Part shown: one piece after another, positions 46,025 through 59,700 of the stretch
Layout of the letters: every line of letters starts with the position of its first letter
Numbering within the stretch: position 1 is the stretch's first letter
Origin: Acanthochromis polyacanthus
Lineage: Eukaryota > Chordata > Actinopteri > Pomacentridae
Assembly: GCF_021347895.1 (NCBI RefSeq)
Contig: NC_067132.1
Location: forward strand, 11,462,995-11,526,994
DNA length: 64,000 bases
Direction: 5' to 3'
Made by a program: the position numbers and the translations under genes
The notes under the pieces: generated by a model
What the model saw: the letters and a program-made list of their open reading frames with translations, nothing else
Database searches by the model: none
What the model was told of the DNA's origin: nothing

Positions 46025-47760
46025 GTAAGTAAACGGTGTGTCTCCTTCAGTTTGTGTGTGTTAGTATAGCTGATAATGGAGCACTGAGTAGTTTCTGTGT
46101 ACAAACGAAACTGTGTTTCTAAAATATTCCACAGTAGAATCTGACTCTGAACACTTTCTTGAAAGCGTATTTACAAAATTAAGTCTTTTGGTTGTCATTA
46201 TATTCCTAGAAAGCTGCTGTCTGCTCCACTGCATTATCATCCACGTATCGTATGTATGTAAAATGTTAATAATCCTGTATTTACTGGTAATAGCTGTAGT
46301 TATTCCTCTGTAGTCACAATCTGCACAATTTGCACTTAACTGTTGATTCACTAGTTTCCTCTCTGTTGCTCTCTTTTTTTTTTTTTTTTTTTTTTAGAAA
46401 TGTGTGTTTTAGAATGAAGACAAAAACAGCCAACATCCTTGCATGGATATACATACCTATATACATCAAGTTTTTAGATTAGATTCTTTTATTCGTCACA
46501 TAAACGTAGTATGGTAGTGAAATGCAGCGACTGTCCACCAGGCTTCAGAAATATAAAATGTTAAACTGATAAAAAAAATATAAATAATACTAAAAATACG
46601 AGATAAACTATAATATACAAGAATAAAGAGGTAAAATGGACATATTTATGGTTCGTACAAAGTGCAAGAGGTAGTGGATGTTAAAAAGTGAAGATGTGCA
46701 TTCACACAGAGAATGTGCAGTCTGTGTGATGTGTAATGTTGACATATTTACAGTTATGTGTTTGTGGTTCTTGTTTGTGAGCTGCTGACTGGAGGTTAGA
46801 GTTGACAGTCCTGATGCTCCTCCTGGTTTTTAAACATTAATTTCCTCTCAGTAAACTGTTGCTCTTTTTAGAAATGTGTGTGTTTTACTCAGCACTTAGA
46901 GAGCAAAGACTAAAACAGTCAGTATCCTTGCATGGATGTACATACTTAGCCAGTAAAACTGATTCAGATTCAGACACTTTACACACTGTGACACTTCACA
47001 CAAACACTTTTAGAAACTTACATTTTGTACTTTGTATTCTTTGTTATTTCTATTTTACTACTAACCTCTGTGTAACTGTGTATTTTCCACTAACCTTTGT
47101 TTATTGTTTGTTGTTCTCTGGCAAAATAATTTCCTCTGTGATAAATAAAGTATATCTTATTTTAATTCTCATTCTGAAAAAACAACATCAAGTATCTTGA
47201 GTTTTGCCACTACATGCCACCAGAGCAGCTTCATCTCTCCTTGACATTTATTCTGAAAATTTCTGGAATTCCACTGGAGGGAAGAACCATATTATTCCAA
47301 AAGATATTCCTCATTTGCCATTTTGATGATGGTGGTAAAGAGTGCTGCCCAACTCATCGGTCCAAAATCTGCCATAGATGCTCCCTTGGGTTGAGATCTA
47401 CTGACTGTACATGATTCACATCATTGTCATCAAAGTGACCCTTCATGCTCTGTGGAACCCCAATCAGAGTAGAAGTGCTTCATAACAGGATAAAGATGAT
47501 CATTTGCAACAACTTTGGATCAATTTGCAGTGATGCTTCCCTTTAAATAAACAAGTGAACCCAAATCTTGGTGGTAAAATGCTCCCCACAGTTCACCAGA
47601 GCCACCAAATCCTTTCAGTGTTGGAATGAATGGATTCCTTTCATTTGTTGCCCATTTCTATATTCACAGAAGATCAAAGAAACTTATCCAACTAGAGAAC
47701 AAAATATCTGAGTTTGTAATTCAACAACTAATGCTCTGTGCTTTCTTTGTTCCAGAAACA

Positions 47761-50700
47761 ATGGCATCTCCAAGCCCCCTAGCTCAGGCCAACACCAAAT
47801 TCTCTCTGGCTTTGTTCAAGAACCTCGGCGATAATGACAAGACAGCAAACCTCTTCTACTCCCCCTTCAGCATCTCTTCTGCCCTGGCTATGGTGATGCT
47901 GGGGGCGAGGGGCAACACAGAAGCGCAGATGTCAGAGGTACAGCGCACCTTCACCAACACAACAACTGTCTTTGGTAGAAGTAACAAATGAACATTGATA
48001 GCACTACAGGTGGGTGCACCTGGATCAGTCTGGTTTTGAGGCAGAGTGTGTCTTCTGAGTTTACCTTTACAATTACTCAACATCACTTGAAGACAAACAA
48101 CACTTAACAGTAAAGCTCCATGACGAGAAGGCTTTGAATTATTTATTTATTTTTCCTCCTTTTTGTCTGCATTTATTCTCATTGTTTAACTCCACGGAAG
48201 GGGTGTCAACACTTTATGAGATTAATGCATATTTTAGTCTTGCAGCCAAATATTTTATTATTTAGTGCATGCGTGTGACCATCACCAGCCCTCCCTGAAA
48301 GCTAAGCTGACACTCTTTATTACAATGCCCTGTTAAGAGCCAGGGAGGGCAGTGCTACACCTCAGTGGTGATGTGAAGGGAAACAAAGGGTGGACAGGAC
48401 GAAACGGGACGGACAGGGACAGGGACTAGTAAGCGGTGGTATTACATTAATGCGAGTCCAGAGGGCAAAAATGGACAGAGCGGTGGGGCCTGGCGACGCC
48501 ATCGGAAGGGAACCCAGCATCCCCCCTCCCCACCAGCCCCGGGCGAGCACAGCACACCCAAAGCCCCCACATCCCGTGATGCGAACCGACCCCCCACCAG
48601 GACAGAGCCACCACATACCACCAGCCCGCGCCACAGCCACAGCACCCACCAGGACAGCCAATCCAGACCCCACAGCCCACCAAGAGTGACCGCACCAGCC
48701 AGGACCCGTCGGGCATGCAGGAGAACCCCCACAGGCCACGACCCCCTGGCCCCGGGGACCCCCAGCCACAGCGACACGGATGATGGTACACCCTGCCGCC
48801 CCATAGCCATAAGGGGGCCAGATCCCACCAGCGAGGCCATAACTGTGAAACCCACCCATTACTCCCCTATTAATACGTTTCCCGATCCCTGACAGGAAAC
48901 ATTATCCCCGCACCGTGATAGTGTAACCCTGAGTGTCATGTGGTGCATTAAAAGTGGAGAGGCTGGAGGGGCATCAGCCAACCCAGACCTACCCGCAAGG
49001 TGAGTGTGTGTGGTGCATTAAAAAAAGATTGGAGAGCAAGGGAGGCAGGCAAAAGGGTGATGAGGGGAAGACAGGGCCGTATAGCCCTGCCACCCGCCCC
49101 ACCACAGTGCCCATCGTTCCCACCCCCATCTGCCCTCATGGCCCTAACTGGATCTGGCCCAAGAGGACAGAGCAGTGGGGGAGACAGGTAGCAAGACCAC
49201 CGGTACTGATGCAGAGGGCCCCCAGAGCCAAGAGGCAAGGAACCAGGGAGGGCCCACACGAACCAACTGGCCCAGCCAGCACAACAACCCCTGGGAGCTG
49301 CAGATCAGAGCAGCGCCCCGGCAGGCACCATAGCTCCAACACGGGCCAGCTGCACGTGGCACCCCACCCCGAAGGGGGGACCAGGCCGTGCCACAAGGAA
49401 GCAAGGGCCACAAGCCTCAACGCCCACCCAGGAGCCGGCACGCCAAGGACGCAGGGCGCCCACCCCGCAGCGCCCCCGACACCCCACCCACCCCACCACA
49501 CCCCAGGACAGCACCAGGCCCGGACGGAGAGCCCCAGCCAGCAGAAACTGGACTCCAGTGGCGCCACGCAGGCCAGGATCAAGGCCTGTGCCCAGATGAG
49601 TCAGAGCCACCCCTCCAGAGAGACCACCCAGCCCCCACGCCAGACCCCCCGGCCGCAAGGGCCCCAGACCCCCCACAGTAGAGGGAGAGGGGCGAGGAGG
49701 AGCGGGCAGGCAGGAGAGGAGGGAGGGGGAGGGAAGCGGAGCGGGAAGGGACAGGGGAGCAACGGAGGGACCGACCCACCCCAAGCCCCAGGACCAGCCA
49801 GGCGCCCCAGAAGAGATCAGTTGCCAACACCCCCGAGGCCCCGGGAGAGTGTGCAGACCCAGAGCTCAATGGGGGAGACACCGGAGACACCCACCCCCAC
49901 GGAGAGGGGCCCAAGCCACCCCGACTCTGCAGAGCCAGAGAGCAACCCCGGGAACCATAGGGAAAGGACACCACCAGTGCATGCACATGGCCTTGAAGTC
50001 CATGGTGCTATCAATCTTTGAGAGTTGAAGGGTTAATAAACTGAAAAAAAGCAGAGGAAAGTTAGACCATACGCACAGACAGAACAGGTATCACATTTTT
50101 TTTATGAGGGCAGTGGCATACGCCCACATACAAGCAGGAGTTATAGATTAATATTTAATGAATTAATAAATTTAGACCATTTTTCTTTAAATGAGTCCAA
50201 TTGTTTTTTCCGGGTAGCAGATATTCTCTCCAGTGAAATGTGTTCTGTGAGGAGGTTCAGCCAATGGATGGTGTTGAGGGCTTTCTTATCTTTCCAGTTA
50301 ACTAAAATAGTTTTTTTGGCAATGGCGATAGCTGCAAGTGTGGGTTGGATATGAATGTCCGGTTAGGCTGTTAGCGTTAGGTCACCAATTAGGCAAATGT
50401 TCGGGGAATGGGGAATCCCACAGCGCAAAATATTGGAGAGTTTCTGTGTGATTAGGGCCTAGAATTGATAGATGGGTGTACATAGCCAAAGAGCATAAAA
50501 ATATGTGTCAGCCATGTTTTGCGAGCATTGAGTACATGTGTCTGAGTTTGAGAAGCCCATTTTATATAATTTATATTGGGTTATATGCGTTCTATGAAGA
50601 GCCTTAAATTGGATCAGTTGTAAGTTGGTGTTTTGTCATTTTAAATGTGTTTTCACAGATCTGGGTCCAAAAATCAGAGTCATAGGATTTGGACAAGTCT

Positions 50701-53700
50701 TCTTCCCATTTGTGAGTTGGTAGGTGAATAGAGTCTGTCTTTGAAAGTAAACTATACATTTTTGAGAGGTTCTTTTTGTTTCTTGGAGACAGTTTCATAA
50801 TGTATTTAACAACTTCAGGTGGTTGTAAATCAGTTGGCTGTGAAGTAGACTGAAGCGATGGAATTCTACTTGTAAGCATCTTCTTTACCTGTAGGTAGTG
50901 GAGGAAGTTTCCATTTCTTATTTCAAATGTTTGGAATAAGTTTGTATATGTCCTAAATATGTTATCATCAAAAAGGTGATGGAGGTGGGTGACTCCTCTC
51001 TCTGCCCATGTCCTGAAATAAAGAGCTATTTTATTGTTTGCAAAATTAGGGTGGTGCCAGATTGGGGACAGTATGCTGGGTTTTAATTGGGAGCCTGTGA
51101 CCTCCAACGTTTTCCACCAAGCAGACAAAGTGGAGGCGATCATTGGTTTCTTGAAGTAGGAGTGATGTTTAAGGGCAGAAGTGATAAAGGGCAGGTCTGA
51201 GATTTTGATCTGGTTACAATCTAACTGTTGTAGTTCCAGCCAGGAGTTATATTCTTCATGTGGGTGAATCCATTTGGTGATATACTGTAGTTGGTTGGCT
51301 AAATAATAATACATGAAGTTGGGGGCTCCCAATCCCCCTTCGGGTTTATTCCTCTGGAGGGTGGCCAGACTGATTTTAGCCTTTTTGTTCTTTGAATAGA
51401 ATTTACCAATGGCAGAGTCTAACGATTGAAACCACTTTGATGTGGGTTTAAATGGAATCATGGAAAAGAGGTAGTTGATTTTAGATAATATTTTCATTTT
51501 GACTATAGCTATTCATCCCAAAAGGGAGATGCAGAGGTTTTTCCATCGCCTTAGATCTTCACAGACTTTGTCCAAAAGTGGGGTGTAGTTCAGGTGAACT
51601 AGCTCTGAGAGTTTGGAGGAAATATTTATGCCCAGATATCTGATATTGACAGTAGGAATAGAGTAATGCGAGTTTTGGACTGTTGGATTCCATGAGTTTT
51701 CTGTTAAAGGTAATATGATTGATTTTGACCAGTTGATGGAGTAGTCTGAAAGACGTGAGAAGTTTGTAATGAGGTTAAGTACTTCCTTCACTGAGGTTTT
51801 TGGTTCTTGTAGGTAAAGTAAAATGTCATCTGCGTATAGGTTAAGCTGCAGTCAATTCCAGCCATTTTCAGTACAAAAAATCGCTAATATTCTATTTGTA
51901 AATAAAAATATGACGAGAAATACAGGGAATATTGGACGCGCATCGCAAGGTGCATTTCCTTGAAAACGACCGATTCGTGGCGTATATACCGACTTCAGGA
52001 CATGTTTTGGACAAAATAGTTTACTGGCTTGTTTCGTCTGGATGTCCAAGGTTGGATTATGGCCGTTTTTTGTGGAATATTTTCATCTGTGTGTAATAAT
52101 GAACCCGGAAATGTGAGTCGCGCTGTGTACGTTGAAGCCGTGAATAGAGAACGGATGGATGGATATTCGTTTTTTGTCGGACAAATGTGTTTATATTACC
52201 CGCTGTGGTAATCGCATCGGAAAGTAGTTTATACCGGCGGATTCATGAGAATCTCAGCTTTCCATCGGCATATAGTGTTTGTATAATCGCATTTGCAGTT
52301 TCAGACATTTAGCAAATTGTTTATGCAGATCTCAAAGTGTACCGCGGGCGGGACACTGAAGCGCAACTGAAGCGCAACGGGTTAAAAGGTCTTCAGATAT
52401 TGTTGGTGGAGTGTCAGCCATTTGTGAAACCTGTTTGATCAGAGTGGATTATTGACGGGATAATTTTCTCCAACGTAGAGGCAAGAGCTTTTGAGACAAT
52501 TTTGATGTCAGTGTTGATTAGTGACAGAGGTCGATAGCTGGAGGGAAGTGTAGGATCTTTGTCTGGTTTCAATAATAATTTAATTGCAGCTGTATTCATA
52601 TGCAAACTTATATAACCATTATTTTTAATCTCTGTCACTGTCCTGAAGAAAAGAGGTGCTAACATTGACCAGAAATGTTTAAGAAATTCAGCAGGGAAGC
52701 CATCAGGATACTGTCTAATGCACACTGTAATTCTTTGATAGACAATGGAGCATCTCGTGTGTTTCTGTAATCTGACGTTAATTCGGGCAAGTTTAGATTG
52801 TCAAGAAAGATATGAATATCTTCTTCGTTTGGGTTAACTGTTGATGAGTATAAACTTCGGTAATAATTATAGAAAGTCTGATTAATTTCCTGGGGTGACT
52901 GAGTATATTTCCCTGAGGGATCCTGAATTGCTGTTATGAAGGATTTTTCTTTATTGCGCTGGAGTTGGTTCGCAAGAAATTTTCCTGATTTATTGTTGTG
53001 TTCAAAATCATTATATCTCAGCTGTTGTAGTAAGAACTCTGTTTTCTTTGATAAGATATTATCGAGTTTTAGTTTAACATTTTGTAGTTCTAACCACAAT
53101 TGATCACTTGGATTTATTGCATAGTTCTCTGTAAGTTCTTTAATTTTTTTCCTCAATTTCTTCCTGTAGTCGTTGATCCTTTTTTTCTTGTACGAGGAGT
53201 ACGATATTATTTTGCCTCTGATTACGGCTTTTCCAGTTTCCCAAAGTAAAGATGGAGATACATCATTAGAGTCATTGTTTATTAGAAAGTCTGCCCACTC
53301 ACGTCTTATTATTCGATCAAATTCCTGGTCTTCGAGTAGAGAGATGTTTAGGTGCCAAGTCTGAGGAGGTTTAGGGATGGAATCTGTTTGCAGGTTGAGA
53401 GATATTGGTGCATGGTTGCTGATAATGATTGGGTGAATTTTAGTAGTAGCTTTGTGTGCGATAGAGTTATTTGAGAGGATAAAGTCAATTCTTGCAAATG
53501 TTTGGTGCGCCTGAGAGAAAAAAGTATAGTCCCTCTTTGTTGGGTTTTTGAGTCTCCAGACATCTTCTAGTCCAAAATCTTTCATATAATCCTGTATGAC
53601 TTTAGCTGATTGTGGTTGTTTTGCATGTATTGGACTATGAGATCAAACTAGTGACGGGTTTAATACTATGTTGAAGTCGCCACCGATAATGGTTGTTGAG

Positions 53701-56700
53701 TTAGCAGATAAGTCTGCTAAGTGGATCATCATTATTCAGGGCGTACATATTTGCAATTGAATATAATTTATTAAAGATTGATGCCTGGATAATAATATAT
53801 CTGCCCTCTGAGTCTGTTACTGTGCTATTTAAAGTGAATGGTACTCTCTTATGGATTAGAATAGAGACCCCTCTTTGTCTACTGTTATAACAAGATGAAA
53901 AGATGATATTATAATTCGAGTCTAATAGAGATTTTTCTTCTGATTCTACTAAATGCGTTTCTTGGAGGAGCAAAATATCTGCTTTTAATTTGGAGACATA
54001 ATCCATAATTTTAACTCTTTGTTCGTGAGCGTATGCCATGAACATTCCAGGCTACAATATTTAACTTGAGCATAAAGAGAGAAGTTCAGTCATTGAATAA
54101 GTAGCAATATAGAATATCGTCTGTGTGTGTCCTTGTGAGCTGTTTGTTGCTGTCTGTGAGCTGTGGGTGTTGAAAAGAGATGTACATAGCAAGTCAAGAT
54201 CTATATATGCATTAAATAATAGCACAACATTGCCTGAAAAAATGACAACAAACACGTTATAAAACATACAAGCACAATAAAGAGAGACAGAAGGTAGGAG
54301 TAGGAGGAGGAGGGGGTTCTTCAGTGGGGAGTGCAGATAGGGAGAGTGACACATTTACATTCGTGTGATTTTGATTTTTTTTTATTATGTTTTCTAAACT
54401 AAATTAACAAGTGGTATACTAAGTGTTTAAGTCTTAATTATTATTATTATTGGAAGAGCCAGAGGGTCATGGAAGATTCCCGAAATATGTGTTGCGGGGG
54501 GCAACACAGAAGCGCAGATGTCAGAGGTACAGCGCACCTTCACCTACACAACAACTGTCTTTGGTAGAAGTAACAGATAAACATTGATAGCACTACAGGT
54601 GGGTGCACCTGGATCAGTCTGGTTTTGAGGCAGAGTGTGTCTTCTGAGTTTACCTTTAAAATTACTCAACATCACTTGAAGACAAACAACGCTTAACAGT
54701 AAAGCTCCATGATGGGAAGGCTTTGAATTTGATATGAATGGAAGCTATAGAGGAGTTCTGAGGGTGTGAAGCCTCCATTCTGTATGAATCACCAGTTTTG
54801 TCTTCCGCTGTCAGCAAAAATGACAAAGATCTGTTCTTTTTAGAGTCCTGCAAAGATTTGTGAAGGCCAGTTATGTGTTGTGTTACTATAGGAACATGAT
54901 GCAAAACATGGAGGTTTAAGGGCAATAAAGATTTATGTACATTGAAGTAATCAGTACATGTTATCTGTTAGCATTATGTGCAGCAGACATGTCAACTTGT
55001 CTGTCTGGCTGGGCTTTGTTGGTGAGTCCTTGTCAAAGTTGAGTCATTCCTTTGAAATATGGGTCACCTTTAGAGCATAAGGGCAACTATTGCACCACAG
55101 ACATGCAGGGCAGTTATCTGGAATGTAGGTGTAACTAGACATTGTGCAAAAGAAGAATGTTTCCTGACGTTTAGAGCACAGCCACACCCACATAAGTCAA
55201 ACAGGTAGGACAGTAAAGGCTTCATTTGTAATCTATGCTGGGGTAAAGAAACAACTCCAGTCATTAGAAATGATAATATTGACAGCATTTACAACATAAA
55301 GTTTAAAACAGTTTCTTCCAGAGCATCGTGACAGTCAATAGTGATAAAATGCTAGTAGGGAGTACATTGAAATAACAGGTATTAATTTGAGGTTTTCCCT
55401 ATTTGTGCTTTTATGCCTTCTTTTCAACAGGATCAGGAACAGTTCACTGTTTAAAGTAAGGAGGCAAACTATTATCAGTTAGTTTTATTTTGCACACACA
55501 GCTTGCAGTTGTTCCAAATAGGATGTCACTACTATCTAATGGGATAAGACGTTATGCCTGCAGCTGTACTAAGAGCCAAAGCAGGGCGGGTAAACAGACA
55601 GAAAAAGTGACAGTATCTGTGTCAATGGGAGTGGTAAGGAAAGTTTTAAAGATGAGTGTGAGGTGAGTCAGTTTCCATGTCGGGTGTTGTCAGCAACAAG
55701 ACAAAATCCAACTAAATGATGCAGTTCAGGTTGAGTCAGGAGCTGTGAAGAAGTGTGGCCATGCATGACTTTGTGATTGTGAAAGAGGTGAAAGTGATTG
55801 CTGTGAGAATTTACTTTTTCAGCTGCAACTTGCTGGAAAGTCTGCAGAGGTGGACAGAGTAGCCAAAAAATCGTACTCAAGTAAGCGTAATGTTACTTCA
55901 GAATAATATTGCTCAAGTAGAAGTAAAAAGTAGCCATTCTTATTATTTGGAAATACCAGAATTTGCACATTATTTTAAATTTTTGTCTGTCTGATCACAT
56001 CATTTCTAAAGATATAAATCAGACATTACAGTCAAACAGTTACTCAGTACTTTCAGTACTTGAGTAGTCTTTCCACCAAATACTTTTTACTCTTACTTGA
56101 GTAATTTTTTGAATGACTACTTTTTACTTCTACTTGAGCAATATTATTCTGAAGTAACATTACTCTTACTTGAGTACGATTTTTTTGGCTACTCTGTCCA
56201 CCTCTGAATGTCTGACTGTGAAGTGATTTCTTCTAACTTGATGTTTAGCCGGCTGGACAACAGTTGTTCTGCAGATACTGGAATCTGTTCATGGGAATAA
56301 GAAATGTGTGGATCACCAATGACATCACTCAGATTAGCAGAGCTTGTTAGAACAATCTGATGGTTCAGTTTAGTTTAGAAATGTGCACACGCTGAGCTGC
56401 AACACACATCATTTCTCAGTGTCTTGATGGCTGACTCAAAGCCAACATGAAATTATTATTCTTACAACAAATGAAAGACAAATGCATTTTTTTGCTGTCA
56501 AAATTAGGAATTTGATCCAGGTTAAAGACTATTTCTTTTCACTTTTAGCTCTCTGCCAGCTGTTGCAAGTAAGTTTTAAAGATCGACTTACCAGCAGTTG
56601 TAAAAGGTGTTACCCAGGAGCTCCACAGGTTGAAGTTCATACATTGTAACTGACAAATGTACTCAGAGTGTTGTGAGTACAACCTGACAACATTGTTGGG

Positions 56701-59700
56701 TGTGATTATCTTCAGCTCCTCTTCTTGGAAAAGTACAAAAAGTTGTGGTTGAATATGGCAGTGCAATTGCTCAGAATAATTTCTGACATGCATGTAGGGA
56801 AGCTGAGTACATTTACAGGTGATTAGTGTATATTTGAAGGTGATATTTGGATTATTATAATATTTAACTCCAATCATCATCTCTCTGTTTCTTTGTGCTC
56901 AAGCTGAGACTGTCCCACAGCTGTATAGAAGTGTAAAAGTTGTAGATTAAACTTTTCTCTGTGTATCAAAGTTCCATATTTCATTTCTTTTGTTGCTTTA
57001 AAATAATCCCTACTTTTCTACAATAAAAGCTTGGCTGCAGCTCAAGCACACCTATTCACCTACGACTCTGCAAAATTACTTTGGCATGTTGTAATTTTGG
57101 AGCCATTTAGTTATACATGTTTCAACCATGAACTGCTTCTGAAAGAGAATAATGACAGAAAGCTCCACCCTGCAGGACCAGTTCTTTACCTTCGTTCTGT
57201 CATATTAAACCTTAGAAGTCTGAATGTGTGTTTTTGAAAGTGTAGTTGTTGGAAATTCTCCACCCTGATGCTGACTGCTTGTATCACTAATGATATATCC
57301 TCTAGTGCAGGGGTCTCAAACATGCGGCCCTCGGGCCAAAACCGGCCCTCCAGAGGGTCCAATCCGGCCTGTGGGATGATTTTGTAAAGTACAAAAATTA
57401 CAGACAAGACATTAACTGCAGATTATACTTTTGTAAAACTGTAAATTTCAAATAATTTCTAGACCTTGACAAATAGTTTTTTATCACAAAGTAAAATACT
57501 GGATTGTTCATTGTTCTTTTGTGTCTCATTTTTGTGATACATCGTTTTGTTTTTGTTTGTTTTTTTTGTCTTTTCTTTTCTGACTTCCTGTTTTAATCAT
57601 AAAATAGTATATCATTCAGTTCCAGATATCTGTGACTAAATGTTGTGTTCCTTTGCAGACACTCTGTGATCTGTTAGTTGTAATGTGTAAATGATAAACT
57701 GAGTCATAATGTTGCTGAAATTAAATTTGTTTTTCTGAAGAAATTCCAGATTGTTCGTAATGTTTTGTAAAAAGATCATTCTTTAATACCTTGAACATTT
57801 TCAGAACATACTTTTTGCACATCCCTGCTCTAGTTTATTAAAACTCCATGTGAACATGTTAGTGAAGTTGAAAAGTTGATTTTCACTGCAGGGGGTCTTG
57901 AATTAAACAATAAATATGAGGGGGGTTGTACTGTAATGTAATGCCTGTGGAACTCAGCCCACATATCAGGATGGATGGAAACTTATTGCACACAACTACA
58001 GACAAATGACATCCAACCTAACAGTCAGCACTACCACCTGGACCCCCAGGTTCTCTGTTTTACCAAACCAAAGGAACCACAGCAGGCAGAACCACCAATG
58101 CAGATGCAGATGCAGCAGCAGCAGTGTAACCCGTTCACTCTACCACCTGGCCTGCTGAAGATTAAAGAGTCAACAGTAAAGGAATCATTCACTAACAGGA
58201 GGACATGTTACTAACACTTGGTATGGGTGGTGCCATGTGGAGAAGGGATTCTTGGAGACAGAGAAAATGTGGTTCCAGAGAGAGAGAGAGACTTGTTTTT
58301 CTGGCTTCTGTTTGCCTTTCTTATCTCCTATATGCTGCTGTCTTCACCTGTCTGATGGGAAAAGCAGTTTCAGGGAGCAGCCCTCGGTTACTGAAGGTTT
58401 AGTGTGTGTGTCCAACAGCTCCAAGCTCATAATGTTACACAACACACAGGAACCGTCTTATCCCTTTATGACCTCCCTGTGTGTGGCTTTAATATCTCTT
58501 AATAGCAGCTGCTAGAAATGATCCTTTGTCCTCAAGTTTTGATAACACATTGTCACACAGATTTCCTGTCATATGCATACTTTAAACATGGTTATTTCTG
58601 ATAGCGCTCTTGTATGTGGATAATACCAAATTTAGCAAACTTTGTTCTAAATGTTGACAGAAGATAATTAGTTAATGTCGTGCTGATTTGGATGCACACT
58701 ATAAAAAACATCTTTTCTTAATAGAAGGATAACCACACAATAACAACATGGTGGAGGGATGGCATGTGTCTACTTCAGACCTCAGTCTTGGGTTCTCTAA
58801 AGTCACAGTTAAAGGCATTCTCTTTACTCCAATGTCTGTTGTTTTTCCCTGCTTTCCAGTCAGTGTTGGGATTTTGTGCATTACTGCTGTACATGGTTCA
58901 TGTGGGATTTAACTGCTGCATTAATGTAAAGAAATGCACCAACACATAAAAAATGTGTCACTTTAGCCTCTAAGTGATGAGAAAATCTAAGTTATCAGTT
59001 TCTTACCTTTTAGGTCTTTATAGAGCAGTTCTGTGATGTTCTAAAATGTGTGCTGGTGCTCACATTTTAGATACCAGACTGTTTCTTTTTACAGATTTGT
59101 TTCTGGTACATTTTAGGTGAACAGCTAAACCATCATATGTAGCATGAAGCACCAAAGACAGTTATAAATACACTACTGTTCAACAGTTTGGGGTCACCCA
59201 GACAATTTTCTGTTTTCCATGAAAACTCTCACTTTTATCCATGTGCTAACATAACTGCACAAGGGTTTTCTAATCAACAATGAGCCTTTCAACACCATTA
59301 GCTAACACAATGTAGCATTAGAACACAGGAGTGATGGTTGCTGGAAATGTTCCTCTGTACCCCTATGGAGATATTCCATTAGAAATCAGCCGTTTCCACC
59401 TAGAATAGGCATTTACTACATTAACAATGTCTAGACTGTATTTCTGACTAATTTAATGTTATCTTCACTGTAAAAAAAATGCTTTTCTTTCAATAATAAG
59501 GACATTTCTAAGTGTTCCCAAACCTTTGAACAGTAGTGTATAAAAACAAGTCTCATCACTTAGTAGGTAAAATGACCATCATTCCAGTGTAATATATTGT
59601 AATATGCATGTTTGTAACAGGTGTCTACTTTGTCCACAGTGTCTGAAAACTGAGGCTTGTAAGGCTGAAGTCCACTCTGACTTTGGTCAGCTGCTGAGTG

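Larger units (their letters stand above)
48331..54496 (-). mobile_element. L1-type LINE block in intron 2 of gene C, antisense, degenerate
   Basis: Minus-strand order: endonuclease (54045-53701), linker and endonuclease end (53585-52659), reverse transcriptase N-part (52725-52414), an interruption (51845-52381), the YADD-containing part (51840-51513), the C-terminal region (51497-50604) with a [17 protein letters not shown] zinc-knuckle near 50530, and a GC-rich stretch (48360-50040) that is probably its 3' UTR. Neither a poly(A) tail nor a target-site duplication is clear. Confidence 0.75.

Noticed and set aside
48933..50021. 362-codon Pro/Arg/Gly-rich open frame on + strand
   Set aside because: It lies in a C-rich tract that is open in several frames on both strands, has no domain, and continues an antisense L1. 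Composition explains the length.
57975..58214. Independent small Gln-rich protein gene
   Set aside because: The Met at 57975 is in intron sequence shared with gene A; the splice sites and the VLCFTK start show that the Gln-rich part is the serpin CD-loop exon.
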